Program-made: the position numbers and the translations under genes | Source: Klebsiella quasipneumoniae subsp. quasipneumoniae | GTDB taxonomy: Bacteria > Pseudomonadota > Gammaproteobacteria > Enterobacterales > Enterobacteriaceae | Direction of reading: 5' to 3' | NCBI RefSeq assembly: GCF_020525925.1 | Contig: NZ_CP084876.1 | Coordinates: 1,364,001-1,428,000 of the forward strand | DNA: 64,000 bases | Part shown: positions 45,294 through 53,340 of the stretch, in pieces | Numbering within the stretch: the first letter of the stretch is position 1 | How the letters are laid out: the number at the start of each line of letters is the position of its first letter | The notes under the pieces: model-generated | The model's database searches: none | What the model was told of the DNA's origin: nothing | Seen by the model: only the letters and a program-made list of their open reading frames with translations

Positions 45294-46288
45294 GCTTTGG
45301 CGGCGTTGGCCTTTTCCTGAGCGAGACGCGCATCGGTTTGCTGTTTATAGCGCCGCGCCAGCACCGCGCAGACCATCAGCTGGATTTGATGGAAGATCAT
45401 CAGCGGCAGCACCATGATGCCGAGGATGGAGGTCGGAAAGAGAATATTGGCCATCGGGATGCCGTTGGCCAGGCTCTTTTTCGAACCGCAGAAGACGATG
45501 GTAATTTCATCGGCTTTGTTAAAGCCGCAGCGGCGGGCGACGAACACATTGACCGCGATGACGATGGCCAGCAGCACCAGGCTGACCACCACGATAAACA
45601 GCAGCGATCCCAGACCCACTTTATGCCAGATGCCGTTCACCACCGCCTCGCTAAAGGCGGAGTAAACCACCAGCAGAATCGAGGTCTGGTCGGTCTTACC
45701 AATCCACTTCTTATGCTTCGCCACCCAGTTGCCGATCCACGGCCGCGATAAATGGCCGAGCACGAAAGGCAACAGCAGCTGCAGCATGATCTTTCCGACC
45801 TGCTCGAGGCTACCGCCTGCGCCATGAAGGTTCATCAGGGCACCCACCAGCAGCGGTGAAACAAAGATGCCCAACAGGCTGGAGGCCGAGGCTGAGCAGA
45901 CCGCCGCCGCGACGTTGCCTCCGGCCAGCGAGGTGAAGGCGATGGCGGATTGCACGGTGGCCGGCAGAATGCACAAATAAATAAAGCCGCTGTAGAGCAT
46001 CGGATCGACCTTCACCGGCGCCCACCAGGCAAACAGAACCCCCAGCACCGGGAAGAGAATAAAGGTGCTGCACATCACCCACAGATGCAAACGCCAGTGG
46101 CTGCCGCCGGCGATAATTGCCTCCCGGGAGAGTTTGGCGCCGTGCATAAAGAACAGCAGGGCGATGGCGGCGGTGGTCAGATGTTCAAAGAAGGGGACGA
46201 AAGCGCCACGGGCCGGGAAGAATGAGGCCAACAGGACAACGGTGACCAGGGTTGCCGTAAACGGATCGAGAATGCGGAAAAGTTTCAT
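45290..46288 (-). CDS. yfeH: YfeH, bile acid:sodium symporter family protein
   Basis: A 332-aa membrane protein of the SBF-like/BASS family, the length of E. coli YfeH. It has about nine or ten helices; signatures include FFMHGAKLSREAI (about 46-58), LPATVQSAIAFTSLAGGNVA (about 108-127) and FCGSKKSLANGIPMANILF (about 267-285). The substrate is not known. It is divergent from the LysR gene yfeR, which may control it (88-bp gap), and convergent with ypeB. Confidence 0.92.
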   Translation of the reverse strand: MKLFRILDPFTATLVTVVLLASFFPARGAFVPFFEHLTTAAIALLFFMHGAKLSREAIIAGGSHWRLHLWVMCSTFILFPVLGVLFAWWAPVKVDPMLYSGFIYLCILPATVQSAIAFTSLAGGNVAAAVCSASASSLLGIFVSPLLVGALMNLHGAGGSLEQVGKIMLQLLLPFVLGHLSRPWIGNWVAKHKKWIGKTDQTSILLVVYSAFSEAVVNGIWHKVGLGSLLFIVVVSLVLLAIVIAVNVFVARRCGFNKADEITIVFCGSKKSLANGIPMANILFPTSILGIMVLPLMIFHQIQLMVCAVLARRYKQQTDARLAQEKANAAKA

Positions 46289-46376
46289 AAACGCTCCTGA
46301 AAAGAGATGCGTTATTGTGCTTTTTTTGATTTGAGAAATAAAATTGATTTATTGCATCTATTCATGAATAAAAAAG

Positions 46377-47303
46377 ATGAATTACTCTCTGCGTCAGTTA
46401 AAAGTATTTGTTACCGTCGCCCGCGCCAGGAGCTTTAGCCGGGCGGGGGAGATGATTGGCTTAAGCCAGTCGGCCGTCAGCCACAGCGTCAAGGAGCTGG
46501 AGCATCAGACCGGGGTCCGTCTCCTCGACCGTACCACCCGGGAGGTGGTCCTCACCGAGGCGGGTCAGCAGCTGGCAGGCAGGCTGGAGCGTTTGCTCGA
46601 TGAGCTGGCGGTGACGCTGCGCGATGCCGGTCGGGTAGGCCAGCAGCTGAGCGGCACCGTCAAGGTTGCCGCCAGTCAGACGATTTCCGCCCACCTTATT
46701 CCCCAGTGTATTGCCCACAGCAATCGTCGCTATCCTGATATCGATTTCGTGCTGCACGACCGGCCTCAGCAGTGGGTGCTGGAGAGTATTCGCCAGGGGG
46801 AAGTGGATTTCGGCATTGTGATTGACCCTGGCCCGGCGGCGGACCTGCAATGTGAAGTGGTCCTGGCGGAACCTTTTTTGCTGCTCTGCCGGGAGGATCA
46901 TCCTTTTGCCAGCCTGACTGAAGTGCCATGGCAGGCGCTACAGGATGAGAGACTGATCCTGCAGGACTATGCCTCCGGCAGCCGTCCGCTGATTGATGCG
47001 GCTCTCAGCAGGCTGGCTGTCCGGGCTAACATTGTGCAGGAGATTGGCCATCCGGCAACGCTGTTTCCGATGGTGGAGTCGGGAATTGGCATCAGCGTAC
47101 TGCCGGCGCTGGCGCTGCCGTTACCGCAGGGAAGCCATCTGGCGGTGAAGCGACTCACTCCGATAATGGAGCGGCAGCTGATGCTGGCATGCCGGAAAAA
47201 TCGCTCGCTGTCGACCGCCGCCCAGGCGTTATGGGAAATCGTGCGAGAAGAAGGGGAGAATCTCACCGCCGCCAGGGTTGAAGATCCGCTGTATCAGCGT
47301 TGA
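46377..47303 (+). CDS. yfeR: YfeR, LysR-type regulator
   Basis: A 308-aa LysR-family regulator. The helix-turn-helix is [20 protein letters not shown] (about 16-35), followed by the linker helix and a periplasmic-binding-like effector domain ([17 protein letters not shown] onward). In Salmonella YfeR is reported to respond to low osmolarity and to control the neighbouring yfeH, which is divergent here too. Followed by a terminator (47360-47386) that is a copy of the one behind lysV. In E. coli, yfeN and the xap genes lie between yfeR and the lysV tRNA cluster; here they are absent. Confidence 0.94.
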   Translation: MNYSLRQLKVFVTVARARSFSRAGEMIGLSQSAVSHSVKELEHQTGVRLLDRTTREVVLTEAGQQLAGRLERLLDELAVTLRDAGRVGQQLSGTVKVAASQTISAHLIPQCIAHSNRRYPDIDFVLHDRPQQWVLESIRQGEVDFGIVIDPGPAADLQCEVVLAEPFLLLCREDHPFASLTEVPWQALQDERLILQDYASGSRPLIDAALSRLAVRANIVQEIGHPATLFPMVESGIGISVLPALALPLPQGSHLAVKRLTPIMERQLMLACRKNRSLSTAAQALWEIVREEGENLTAARVEDPLYQR

Positions 47304-47342
47304 TAGCGGTTTATCGCCACGGGGAGGCTCGTGGCCAGAGCG

Positions 47343-47408
47343 TGAGTTCCGCGCATAGCAAAAAGGCGCCTTTAGGGCGCCTTTTTACATTGGTGGGTCG
47401 TGCAGGAT
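47343..47408. repeat. 66-bp direct repeat, distal copy (tRNA-Lys 3' end plus terminator)
   Basis: This copy matches 47576-47641 at 65 of 66 positions (G at 47351, A at 47584). Its last 18 bases, TGGTGGGTCGTGCAGGAT, equal the 3' end of the minus-strand tRNA-Lys including CCA. Here they are not attached to a complete tRNA. Confidence 0.93.
47360..47386. terminator. Terminator copy 1 (after yfeR)
   Basis: AAAAAGGCGCC (47360-47370), loop TTTAG, GGCGCC (47376-47381) and TTTTT. It works for yfeR on the plus strand and for the tRNA operon read-through on the minus strand. Confidence 0.85.
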
Positions 47409-47575
47409 GACTCGGCTTCGCCTCGCCCTTCGGGCCGTCGCCGCAAGCGGCTCCGTTGTCTCACTGCGTTCGACCCGAACCTGCTGCAGAGACACTCGTC
47501 TCATCCTGAGACTCGCCCTGCGGGCCAACGCCGCCGCGTTGTTCAAAATTGTTCCCGACAATTTTGTCGAATCGT
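47409..47575 (-). other. Structured spacer between the lysV 3'-end repeats
   Basis: A 167-bp stretch with several small perfect inverted repeats: CAAAATTGT/ACAATTTTG (47544-47566), GTCTCA/TGAGAC (47498-47512) and GC-rich tetraloop-like stems (GCCCTTCGGGC, GCCGCAAGCGGC). On the minus strand it would be part of an extended tRNA-Lys trailer. A 39-codon Arg-rich frame (47385-47504, minus) runs through it but has no clear ribosome binding site. Confidence 0.55.
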
Positions 47576-47641
47576 TGAGTTCCACGCATAGCAAAAAGGC
47601 GCCTTTAGGGCGCCTTTTTACATTGGTGGGTCGTGCAGGAT
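47576..47641. repeat. 66-bp direct repeat, proximal copy (overlaps tRNA-Lys)
   Basis: The proximal copy includes the last 18 bases of the tRNA-Lys gene (47624-47641) and the terminator next to it. It lies exactly 233 bp from the distal copy. Confidence 0.93.
47593..47619 (-). terminator. Terminator copy 2 (after tRNA-Lys)
   Basis: AAAAAGGCGCC, TTTAG, GGCGCC and TTTTT, five bases downstream of the CCA end of tRNA-Lys on the minus strand. Identical to copy 1. Confidence 0.88.
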
Positions 47642-47699
47642 TCGAACCTGCGACCAATTGATTAAAAGTCAACTGCTCTACCAACTGAGCTAACGACCC
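47624..47699 (-). tRNA. lysV: tRNA-Lys (anticodon UUU)
   Basis: A 76-nt cloverleaf with encoded CCA. Read on the minus strand: acceptor GGGTCGT, D-loop TAGCTCAGTTGGTAGAGC, anticodon stem-loop TTGACTTTTAATCAA with anticodon TTT, and T-loop GGTTCGAATCC. It is the last gene of the tRNA operon. Confidence 0.97.
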
Positions 47700-47703
47700 G
47701 AAG

Positions 47704-47779
47704 TGGTGGGTGATGACGGGATCGAACCGCCGACCCCCTCCTTGTAAGGGAGGTGCTCTCCCAGCTGAGCTAATCACCC
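47704..47779 (-). tRNA. tRNA-Val (anticodon UAC), copy 3 of the operon
   Basis: A 76-nt tRNA with CCA: acceptor GGGTGAT, anticodon loop with CCTTACAAGG (anticodon TAC), T-loop GGTTCGATCCC. Four bases from tRNA-Lys. Identical to the two other tRNA-Val copies. Confidence 0.97.
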
Positions 47780-47825
47780 ACTTCGGTACTTCATATTTTG
47801 ACAGAAAATCCAGCTGGCGAGAAAG

Positions 47826-47901
47826 TGGTGGGTGATGACGGGATCGAACCGCCGACCCCCTCCTTGTAAGGGAGGTGCTCTCCCAGCTGAGCTAATCACC
47901 C
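47826..47901 (-). tRNA. tRNA-Val (anticodon UAC), copy 2 of the operon
   Basis: Identical in sequence to the tRNA-Val at 47704-47779, with encoded CCA. The 46-bp gap to that copy is unrelated to the tRNA sequence. Confidence 0.97.
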
Positions 47902-47946
47902 ACTTCTCAATTTTCTGTTCTACACGGCGGAGACTACGTTAAGTAG

Positions 47947-48022
47947 TGGTGGGTGATGACGGGATCGAACCGCCGACCCCCTCCTTGTAAGGGAGGTGCT
48001 CTCCCAGCTGAGCTAATCACCC
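47947..48022 (-). tRNA. tRNA-Val (anticodon UAC), first of the operon
   Basis: Identical to the other two tRNA-Val genes, with encoded CCA. It starts 17 bp downstream of a strong promoter (48040-48067). Confidence 0.97.
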
Positions 48023-48039
48023 CCGCTGTGTGGAGTCGC

Positions 48040-48067
48040 ATTATAGGGAGAGTTGAAAATGAGTCAA
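48040..48067 (-). promoter_or_regulatory. Promoter of the tRNA-Val/Lys operon
   Basis: Minus strand TTGACT (48062-48067), 16-bp spacer, TATAAT (48040-48045), then a GC-rich discriminator (GCGACTCC), the mark of a stringently controlled stable-RNA promoter. Confidence 0.88.
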
Positions 48068-48187
48068 CGCCTTTTCTAAAGAATTCGTTCGTTCGTCGTA
48101 AAATTAAACAAAGCGATCGCAAAACCGGCGTCATAGCATGATTTATAAACAAAAACGGCAAACCGCGACGTTCCGACGGGAACAACA

Positions 48188-48215
48188 TTGAGGAATCAGC
48201 CCACGGTGTTAGAAT
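48188..48215 (+). promoter_or_regulatory. Promoter candidate for gltX
   Basis: TTGAGG (48188-48193), a 16-bp spacer and TAGAAT (48210-48215), 66 bp before the gltX start codon. Confidence 0.55.
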
Positions 48216-48281
48216 ATTGACCCATAATTTCCACCGGACATTGCCGGCTATCGGCATCTTTATTAAACGTAAGGCCAATTC

Positions 48282-49700
48282 ATGAAAATCAAAACTCGCT
48301 TCGCGCCAAGCCCAACCGGCTATCTGCACGTTGGCGGTGCGCGTACTGCTCTCTATTCCTGGCTTTTTGCCCGTAACCACGGCGGTGAGTTTGTACTGCG
48401 TATTGAAGACACCGATCTCGAACGCTCCACCCCGGAAGCAATTGAAGCCATCATGGATGGCATGAACTGGCTGAATCTGCAATGGGACGAAGGTCCCTAT
48501 TACCAGACTAAACGTTTCGATCGTTATAACAACGTGATCGATGAGATGCTGGAAGCCGGTACCGCTTATAAATGCTATTGCTCAAAAGAGCGTCTGGAAG
48601 CGTTGCGCGAAGAGCAAATGGCGAACGGTGAGAAGCCGCGTTACGATGGACGCTGCCGCCATAGCCACGAGCATCATGCCGATGATGAGCCGTGCGTGGT
48701 GCGTTTCGCCAACCCGCAGGAAGGGTCGGTTATTTTTGACGATCAGATCCGCGGACCTATCGAGTTCAGCAACCAGGAGCTGGACGATCTGATCATTCGC
48801 CGTACCGATGGTTCCCCGACCTACAACTTCTGCGTCGTAGTGGATGACTGGGACATGGCGATCACCCACGTGATCCGTGGTGAAGATCATATCAACAACA
48901 CGCCGCGCCAGATCAACATCCTTAAAGCGCTGAATGCGCCGGTGCCGGTATACGCGCACGTATCGATGATCAACGGCGACGATGGCAAGAAACTCTCCAA
49001 ACGCCACGGGGCGGTCAGCGTGATGCAGTATCGCGACGATGGCTACCTGCCGGAAGCGCTGCTGAACTATCTGGTGCGTCTGGGCTGGTCCCATGGCGAT
49101 CAGGAGATCTTCACCCGCGAAGAGATGATCGAGTTCTTCTCGCTGGGGGCGGTCAGCAAATCCGCGAGTGCGTTCAACACCGACAAGCTGCTGTGGCTGA
49201 ACCATCATTACATCAATACGCTGCCGGCGGAGTATGTGGCGACGCATCTGCAGTGGCATATTGAGCAGGAAAATATCGATACCCGCAACGGTCCGCAGCT
49301 GGCCGAGTTGGTGAAGCTGCTGGGCGAGCGTTGCAAAACGCTGAAAGAGATTGCCCAGAGCTGCCGCTACTTCTATGAAGAGTTCGCTGAGTTCGACGCC
49401 GACGCGGCGAAGAAACATCTGCGTCCGGTAGCGCGTCAGCCGCTGGAAGTCGTCCGCGACAAGCTGGCGGCGATTAGCGACTGGACGGCGGAAAACGTCC
49501 ACCACGCGATTCAGGCGACCGCTGATGAGCTGGAAGTGGGCATGGGTAAAGTCGGTATGCCGCTGCGCGTGGCCGTTACCGGTGCAGGGCAGTCTCCTGC
49601 GCTTGACGTTACCGTCCATGCAATCGGCAAGTCCCGTAGCGTAGAGCGTATCAATAAAGCGCTGGCTTTTATCGCTGAGCGCGAAGGCCAGGCGTCCTGA
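48282..49700 (+). CDS. gltX: GltX, glutamyl-tRNA synthetase
   Basis: A 472-aa class I synthetase (E. coli 471) that charges tRNA-Glu. The HIGH-type motif is [20 protein letters not shown] (about 10-29), and the KMSKS-type motif is GKKLSKRHG (about 235-243). A zinc site is seen in [12 protein letters not shown] with RCRHSHEHH about 25 residues on. The C-terminal third is the anticodon-binding helical domain. It is divergent from the tRNA-Val operon and ends at a terminator shared with yfeD. Confidence 0.98.
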   Translation: MKIKTRFAPSPTGYLHVGGARTALYSWLFARNHGGEFVLRIEDTDLERSTPEAIEAIMDGMNWLNLQWDEGPYYQTKRFDRYNNVIDEMLEAGTAYKCYCSKERLEALREEQMANGEKPRYDGRCRHSHEHHADDEPCVVRFANPQEGSVIFDDQIRGPIEFSNQELDDLIIRRTDGSPTYNFCVVVDDWDMAITHVIRGEDHINNTPRQINILKALNAPVPVYAHVSMINGDDGKKLSKRHGAVSVMQYRDDGYLPEALLNYLVRLGWSHGDQEIFTREEMIEFFSLGAVSKSASAFNTDKLLWLNHHYINTLPAEYVATHLQWHIEQENIDTRNGPQLAELVKLLGERCKTLKEIAQSCRYFYEEFAEFDADAAKKHLRPVARQPLEVVRDKLAAISDWTAENVHHAIQATADELEVGMGKVGMPLRVAVTGAGQSPALDVTVHAIGKSRSVERINKALAFIAEREGQAS

Positions 49701-49718
49701 CGGGGACGTAGATGATAT

Positions 49719-49747
49719 AACGGCAGGATACCCCTGCCGTTTTTTTT
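49719..49747. terminator. Terminator between gltX and yfeD
   Basis: CGGCAGG (49721-49727), a short loop, CCTGCCG (49733-49739) and a run of eight T. On the minus strand TTAT follows the stem, so it may weakly serve yfeD as well. Confidence 0.85.
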
Positions 49748-49752
49748 GTCTG

Positions 49753-50145
49753 TTACGCCGGGCTGGCGATGCCGAGGCGGGCAAGAAAACCGCTAATCCC
49801 TTCCCGGGCCAGCAGGTCGCGGAGCTGTAGCTGTTCTGCCGGAGTCATCAGTTGCAGGGTTTCTGTGATTTGCCGCCAGATCGCGTCCGCTTCATTGACC
49901 AGGTAAGCGCCTGGCGATTCCGCGAGATGATTGTCGCTAAACAGATGGCGTCTGGCGGGAATGTTCGTCAGAAACTCGCGCACCGGTTGGTCGATGACCA
50001 CCAGCCGCGCTCGGCCTCCTTTGACGCCGGGTATCGTTTCCGTGCGCCATTTCTTCTCACGAACCCAGCGATTGATCGTTTGTCTCGCCAGCCCCAGGCA
50101 GTCGGCAAGCTCTGCGGGCGTCATTTTATCTTTTAGTTTCATCAT
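49753..50145 (-). CDS. yfeD: YfeD, YfeC-like DNA-binding protein
   Basis: A 130-aa protein, the length of E. coli YfeD. It has an N-terminal helix-turn-helix of the YfeC-like type (MTPAELADCLGLARQTINRW, about 8-27), a basic KKWRTETIPGVKGGRARLVV stretch, and a C-terminal helical part ending LLAREGISGFLARLGI. It is a paralogue of YfeC just upstream (3-nt gap), with the same domain order, so the pair arose by duplication. No regulatory target is known to me. Confidence 0.9.
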   Translation of the reverse strand: MMKLKDKMTPAELADCLGLARQTINRWVREKKWRTETIPGVKGGRARLVVIDQPVREFLTNIPARRHLFSDNHLAESPGAYLVNEADAIWRQITETLQLMTPAEQLQLRDLLAREGISGFLARLGIASPA

Positions 50146-50148
50146 GGT

Positions 50149-50502
50149 TTACCGATCGCGGATCCCTAACCGAAGCAGCAACCCGGTGATCCCCTCGCGC
50201 AATAGCAACGACATAAGCTGCTTCTGCTCGCTGGGAGTGAGTTCTTTACAGAGGGTCAGCAGCAGCGATTCCAGATCGCTGTCGTGGGGAGAATAGGTGC
50301 CGGGCGTCTCCGCCACGCGCTGGGCGCTGCGGATAAACTCCCTGACTTGCTCATTGACATGGACCAGGCGCGCCTTACCGCCCTGGACGCCAGGCCGCGG
50401 AGAGGTCTGCCAGCCTTCTTTCCGCACCCACTTATTGATAGTTTGCCGGCTGTAGCCGGTCAGATGGGCGATTTCTTCAGGTGTCATTCGTTCCTTGAGC
50501 AT
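50149..50502 (-). CDS. yfeC: YfeC, DNA-binding protein
   Basis: A 117-aa protein (E. coli about 115-119). MTPEEIAHLTGYSRQTINKW (about 6-25) is the helix-turn-helix, PGVQGGKARLVHVNEQVREF continues the winged part, and LLREGITGLLLRLGIRDR is the conserved tail shared with YfeD. Probably translated together with yfeD. In E. coli YfeC has been reported to repress genes for secreted products; here only the family assignment is supported. Confidence 0.9.
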   Translation of the reverse strand: MLKERMTPEEIAHLTGYSRQTINKWVRKEGWQTSPRPGVQGGKARLVHVNEQVREFIRSAQRVAETPGTYSPHDSDLESLLLTLCKELTPSEQKQLMSLLLREGITGLLLRLGIRDR

Positions 50503-50660
50503 ACTATTTCCTGAGTAAATGTATGGGAATTAGCTGTCCATGTTATAGCATCCTTTTACTGGAAAAGGTGACCTGTTTAACTTCTGGCTGCGATAAGGCT
50601 CGCAATCTCAGCAGGTTGCCTGCTTTTTCAGCGATTGAATCGAGAAGGATAATTTTGCCG

Positions 50661-50689
50661 TTGACACCTGAGCGAGGAATTCATATTAT
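50661..50689 (+). promoter_or_regulatory. Promoter of the tRNA-Ala pair
   Basis: TTGACA (50661-50666), a 17-bp spacer and TATTAT (50684-50689), followed by a GC-rich discriminator (GCCGCCC), typical of stable-RNA promoters. Confidence 0.88.
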
Positions 50690-50721
50690 GCCGCCCGTCA
50701 ACACGACACGCTTTACGTTAC

Positions 50722-50797
<76 letters not shown>

Positions 50798-50838
50798 AAT
50801 TCTGCACCCAGCGGATTTGGTTCGTAAAGAGGTCCTGT

Positions 50839-50914
<76 letters not shown>

Positions 50915-50922
50915 AAATTCAG

Positions 50923-50948
50923 AACCCTCGCTTCGGCGGGGGTTTTTT
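50923..50948 (+). terminator. Terminator of the tRNA-Ala operon
   Basis: ACCCTCGC, loop TTCG, GCGGGGGT and a run of eight T; one G-U pair in the stem. Confidence 0.9.
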
Positions 50949-51120
50949 TTATCTATTTTCATGTAAAGCACTTTCTGGTTACGTCAGTTAATCTCCAGCT
51001 ATTAAAATCGAAAGTAATTTCAGACTTTTTCCTGATAATTCACCTTGCTTGCCCTAAATAAGCAACATAACATTTCCCCCATTAAGCGTAATGAGGTTGC
51101 CGGAGTTTTAATTAACAATA

Positions 51121-53292
51121 ATGGTTGATAAAATTAACATTAATATCAAAAAAACTCTGTTGGCCTTTATCGTCTGTTTAGTCGCTATTCCGCTGGCTCG
51201 TTTTATTTCACCGCAAACGGTTATTGATGGCAATCTTATTTATATTGCCTGGCTGCCAATCAGCGTAATGTTTTCTGTTATTTTTATCTTTGGTCGCTAT
51301 GCGATTGCGCCATTAATTCTCGCATTTGCCATTACCAATAGCTTGATTATTAAATTAACGCTACCGCAGGCGTTTATCTTACTCTTTTGTCAGCTGTTTG
51401 CGGTGTTCGTCTCCTGCGCTATTCTAAGACTGATGGTGGGTAAGCGCTGGCGCTGTGGTCCAACGGCGAAACATATGGGGGCGCGGATCTTCTGGGGTGG
51501 GTTCTTCGCGCCGGTGCTGCTGAAAATCACCATGTACCTCGCCGGACAATATTTTGCGTTTCCCCTATCTATTACCAGCTATTTTGGTAGTATGCCGTTG
51601 ATTTACACCGTAATAGATATTCAAAGTTTAATTAGCGCAGCATTAATTTTTACCACCTTTTTATATTATCCAATGCGGATGATTATCAATCCACGCTACG
51701 CTCGACGATTCTGGCGGCAGGAATGTTTACCGTGGCTGGCAGCAAAATATCGTTCCTTTACGCTATATTGGTTTATTGCGCTGGCGGTGATATTAACGCT
51801 ATTGTGTGCGCCGTATCAGTCTGAATTTATTGCCGGTTATTTAGTTCCGGTGATTTTTATCGTCTACTTTATCGGGATTAGCCGGATTGGTCATGCGCTG
51901 CTGCGTATTTCATGGTCGGTTTCGGCTTTTTTACTGGTGGTGTATAACAAAAACTTTCTCCAGGGCGTCCAAAGCGAGTATTCATTATCCTTTGTGCTCT
52001 CAGTGTTAATCTCCTTTACTATCTGTTTGTTTTATATGGCAGACACCTATGCCCGCAGCGATCGCAATAAACGCCGCTGGCGTAGTCAGGCGGAAGAAGA
52101 TCCGCTGACTGGCTTGCCTAACCTGCGCGCGCTGGAGAGCCATTTACAAAGCTGTCCGCAGCAGGTTATCTGCAGCCTGCGTATTCATAATCTCGACTTT
52201 CTCAGCAGGCATTATGGCCTGATGATGGGGGTGGACTGTAAACGGCAGATTATTCGGGCGCTGCAACCGCTGCTGGGGGCGGCGGATAAAGTTTTCCAGG
52301 TGCCGGGCAGCGAACTGATCCTCGTGCTTGATGGACCGGAACCCTCATCCCGTTTGCACCATATGGTCGCGGTTCTCAACCACAAAAAATTCAGCTGGCA
52401 CAATCAGCCGCTGGATCTGGAGTTTGGCGCGGCCTGGGGCCGCGACGACGGTCAGCGCGAGGGACTTCACCAGATGCTGGGTCAGCTAAGCTGGCTTTCC
52501 GAACAGGCGGGCAGCGAACGTCGGGTGCTGGCGCTGGATGAGGAGCAGGAGCTGGTGGTGGATCAAACCACCGAGCAGGTGCGCCTCCTCATGCGCGTCA
52601 AGCAGGTGCTCAAAGAGCGGGCGCTCATGCTCTATGCGCAACCGATTCAGAACAGGGAAGGGGAGGGATATCATGAGATCCTCACCCGGATGCGCTGTGG
52701 CGATAGCGTCATTATGCCCGATCAGTTTATCCCGTTGATTGTGCAATTTAACCTCAGCCAACGTTTCGACATGCTGGTGCTGGAGACCTTGTTCAGCGTG
52801 CTTCATCAGCACGCTGGCCAGCGATTCTCGGTCAATCTGCTGCCTGCGACCCTGATGCAAAAGGATAGCGCCGCGCAGATTATCGCGCTGTTTCAACGCT
52901 ATGCGGTCTCACCAGACCTTATCACTATTGAAGTCACTGAAGAGCAGGCCTTTTCCAATGCCGACATCAGCCGGCAAAATCTTGAAGCGCTGCGCGCGTT
53001 TGGCTGCGCCATCGCCATTGATGACTTTGGCACCGGATATGCGAACTATGAACGACTGAAGCATCTCCAGGCCGATATCATCAAGATTGACGGCTGCTTC
53101 GTCCGCGACATCCTCACTGACCCGCTGGACGCCATTATGGTGAAATCGATTGTCGAGATGGCGCGGGCGAAACAGATGAGCGTGGTGGCGGAATATGTCG
53201 AAAGCGAACCGCAAAAAGCGCGCTTGCTGGAGCTGGGGGTGAATTATCTGCAGGGCTACCTGGTGGGCAAGCCTCAGCCGCTGGGCGAATGA
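51121..53292 (+). CDS. pdeA: PdeA (YfeA), membrane c-di-GMP phosphodiesterase, MASE1-GGDEF-EAL
   Basis: A 723-aa protein (E. coli YfeA 729). Residues 1-310 hold about eight membrane helices of the MASE1 sensor. Next comes a GGDEF domain (DPLTGLPNLRALESHL near 325) whose active-site loop reads VPGSELILVLDG, so the GGDEF motif is lost. The EAL domain (about 475-723) has EIL in place of EAL (HEILTRM) but keeps the other metal and catalytic residues: Asn in SVNLLPATL, Glu in ITIEVTEEQ, DDFGTGYANY, the Lys in DIIKIDG, AEYVES and the Gln in YLQGYLVGK. It is thus expected to degrade c-di-GMP and not to make it. Confidence 0.93.
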   Translation: MVDKININIKKTLLAFIVCLVAIPLARFISPQTVIDGNLIYIAWLPISVMFSVIFIFGRYAIAPLILAFAITNSLIIKLTLPQAFILLFCQLFAVFVSCAILRLMVGKRWRCGPTAKHMGARIFWGGFFAPVLLKITMYLAGQYFAFPLSITSYFGSMPLIYTVIDIQSLISAALIFTTFLYYPMRMIINPRYARRFWRQECLPWLAAKYRSFTLYWFIALAVILTLLCAPYQSEFIAGYLVPVIFIVYFIGISRIGHALLRISWSVSAFLLVVYNKNFLQGVQSEYSLSFVLSVLISFTICLFYMADTYARSDRNKRRWRSQAEEDPLTGLPNLRALESHLQSCPQQVICSLRIHNLDFLSRHYGLMMGVDCKRQIIRALQPLLGAADKVFQVPGSELILVLDGPEPSSRLHHMVAVLNHKKFSWHNQPLDLEFGAAWGRDDGQREGLHQMLGQLSWLSEQAGSERRVLALDEEQELVVDQTTEQVRLLMRVKQVLKERALMLYAQPIQNREGEGYHEILTRMRCGDSVIMPDQFIPLIVQFNLSQRFDMLVLETLFSVLHQHAGQRFSVNLLPATLMQKDSAAQIIALFQRYAVSPDLITIEVTEEQAFSNADISRQNLEALRAFGCAIAIDDFGTGYANYERLKHLQADIIKIDGCFVRDILTDPLDAIMVKSIVEMARAKQMSVVAEYVESEPQKARLLELGVNYLQGYLVGKPQPLGE

Positions 53293-53297
53293 CGGGT

Positions 53298-53322
53298 AAA
53301 AAAAAGCCGGGCATCGCCCGGC
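53298..53322 (-). terminator. Terminator of nupC, also behind pdeA
   Basis: AAAAAAAA (53298-53305) then GCCGGGC (53306-53312), ATC, GCCCGGC (53316-53322). On the minus strand this gives a 7-bp stem and a run of T for nupC. Confidence 0.88.
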
Positions 53323-53340
53323 TCAGATGACTGGCGCCTG

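Noticed and set aside
47624..47699. tRNA-Lys as an active integration site for a genomic island
   Set aside because: The direct repeats that include the tRNA 3' end look like attachment sites, but only 167 bp lie between them and no integrase is near, so an island is not supported.
47385..47777. 130-codon minus-strand frame through the tRNA cluster
   Set aside because: It reads through tRNA-Lys and part of tRNA-Val, so it is not a protein gene as a whole. The 39-codon tail is noted only as a weak possibility.
47934..48482. Minus-strand frame over the first tRNA-Val, its promoter and the start of gltX
   Set aside because: It overlaps a tRNA, a strong promoter and the conserved start of gltX, and has no family match.
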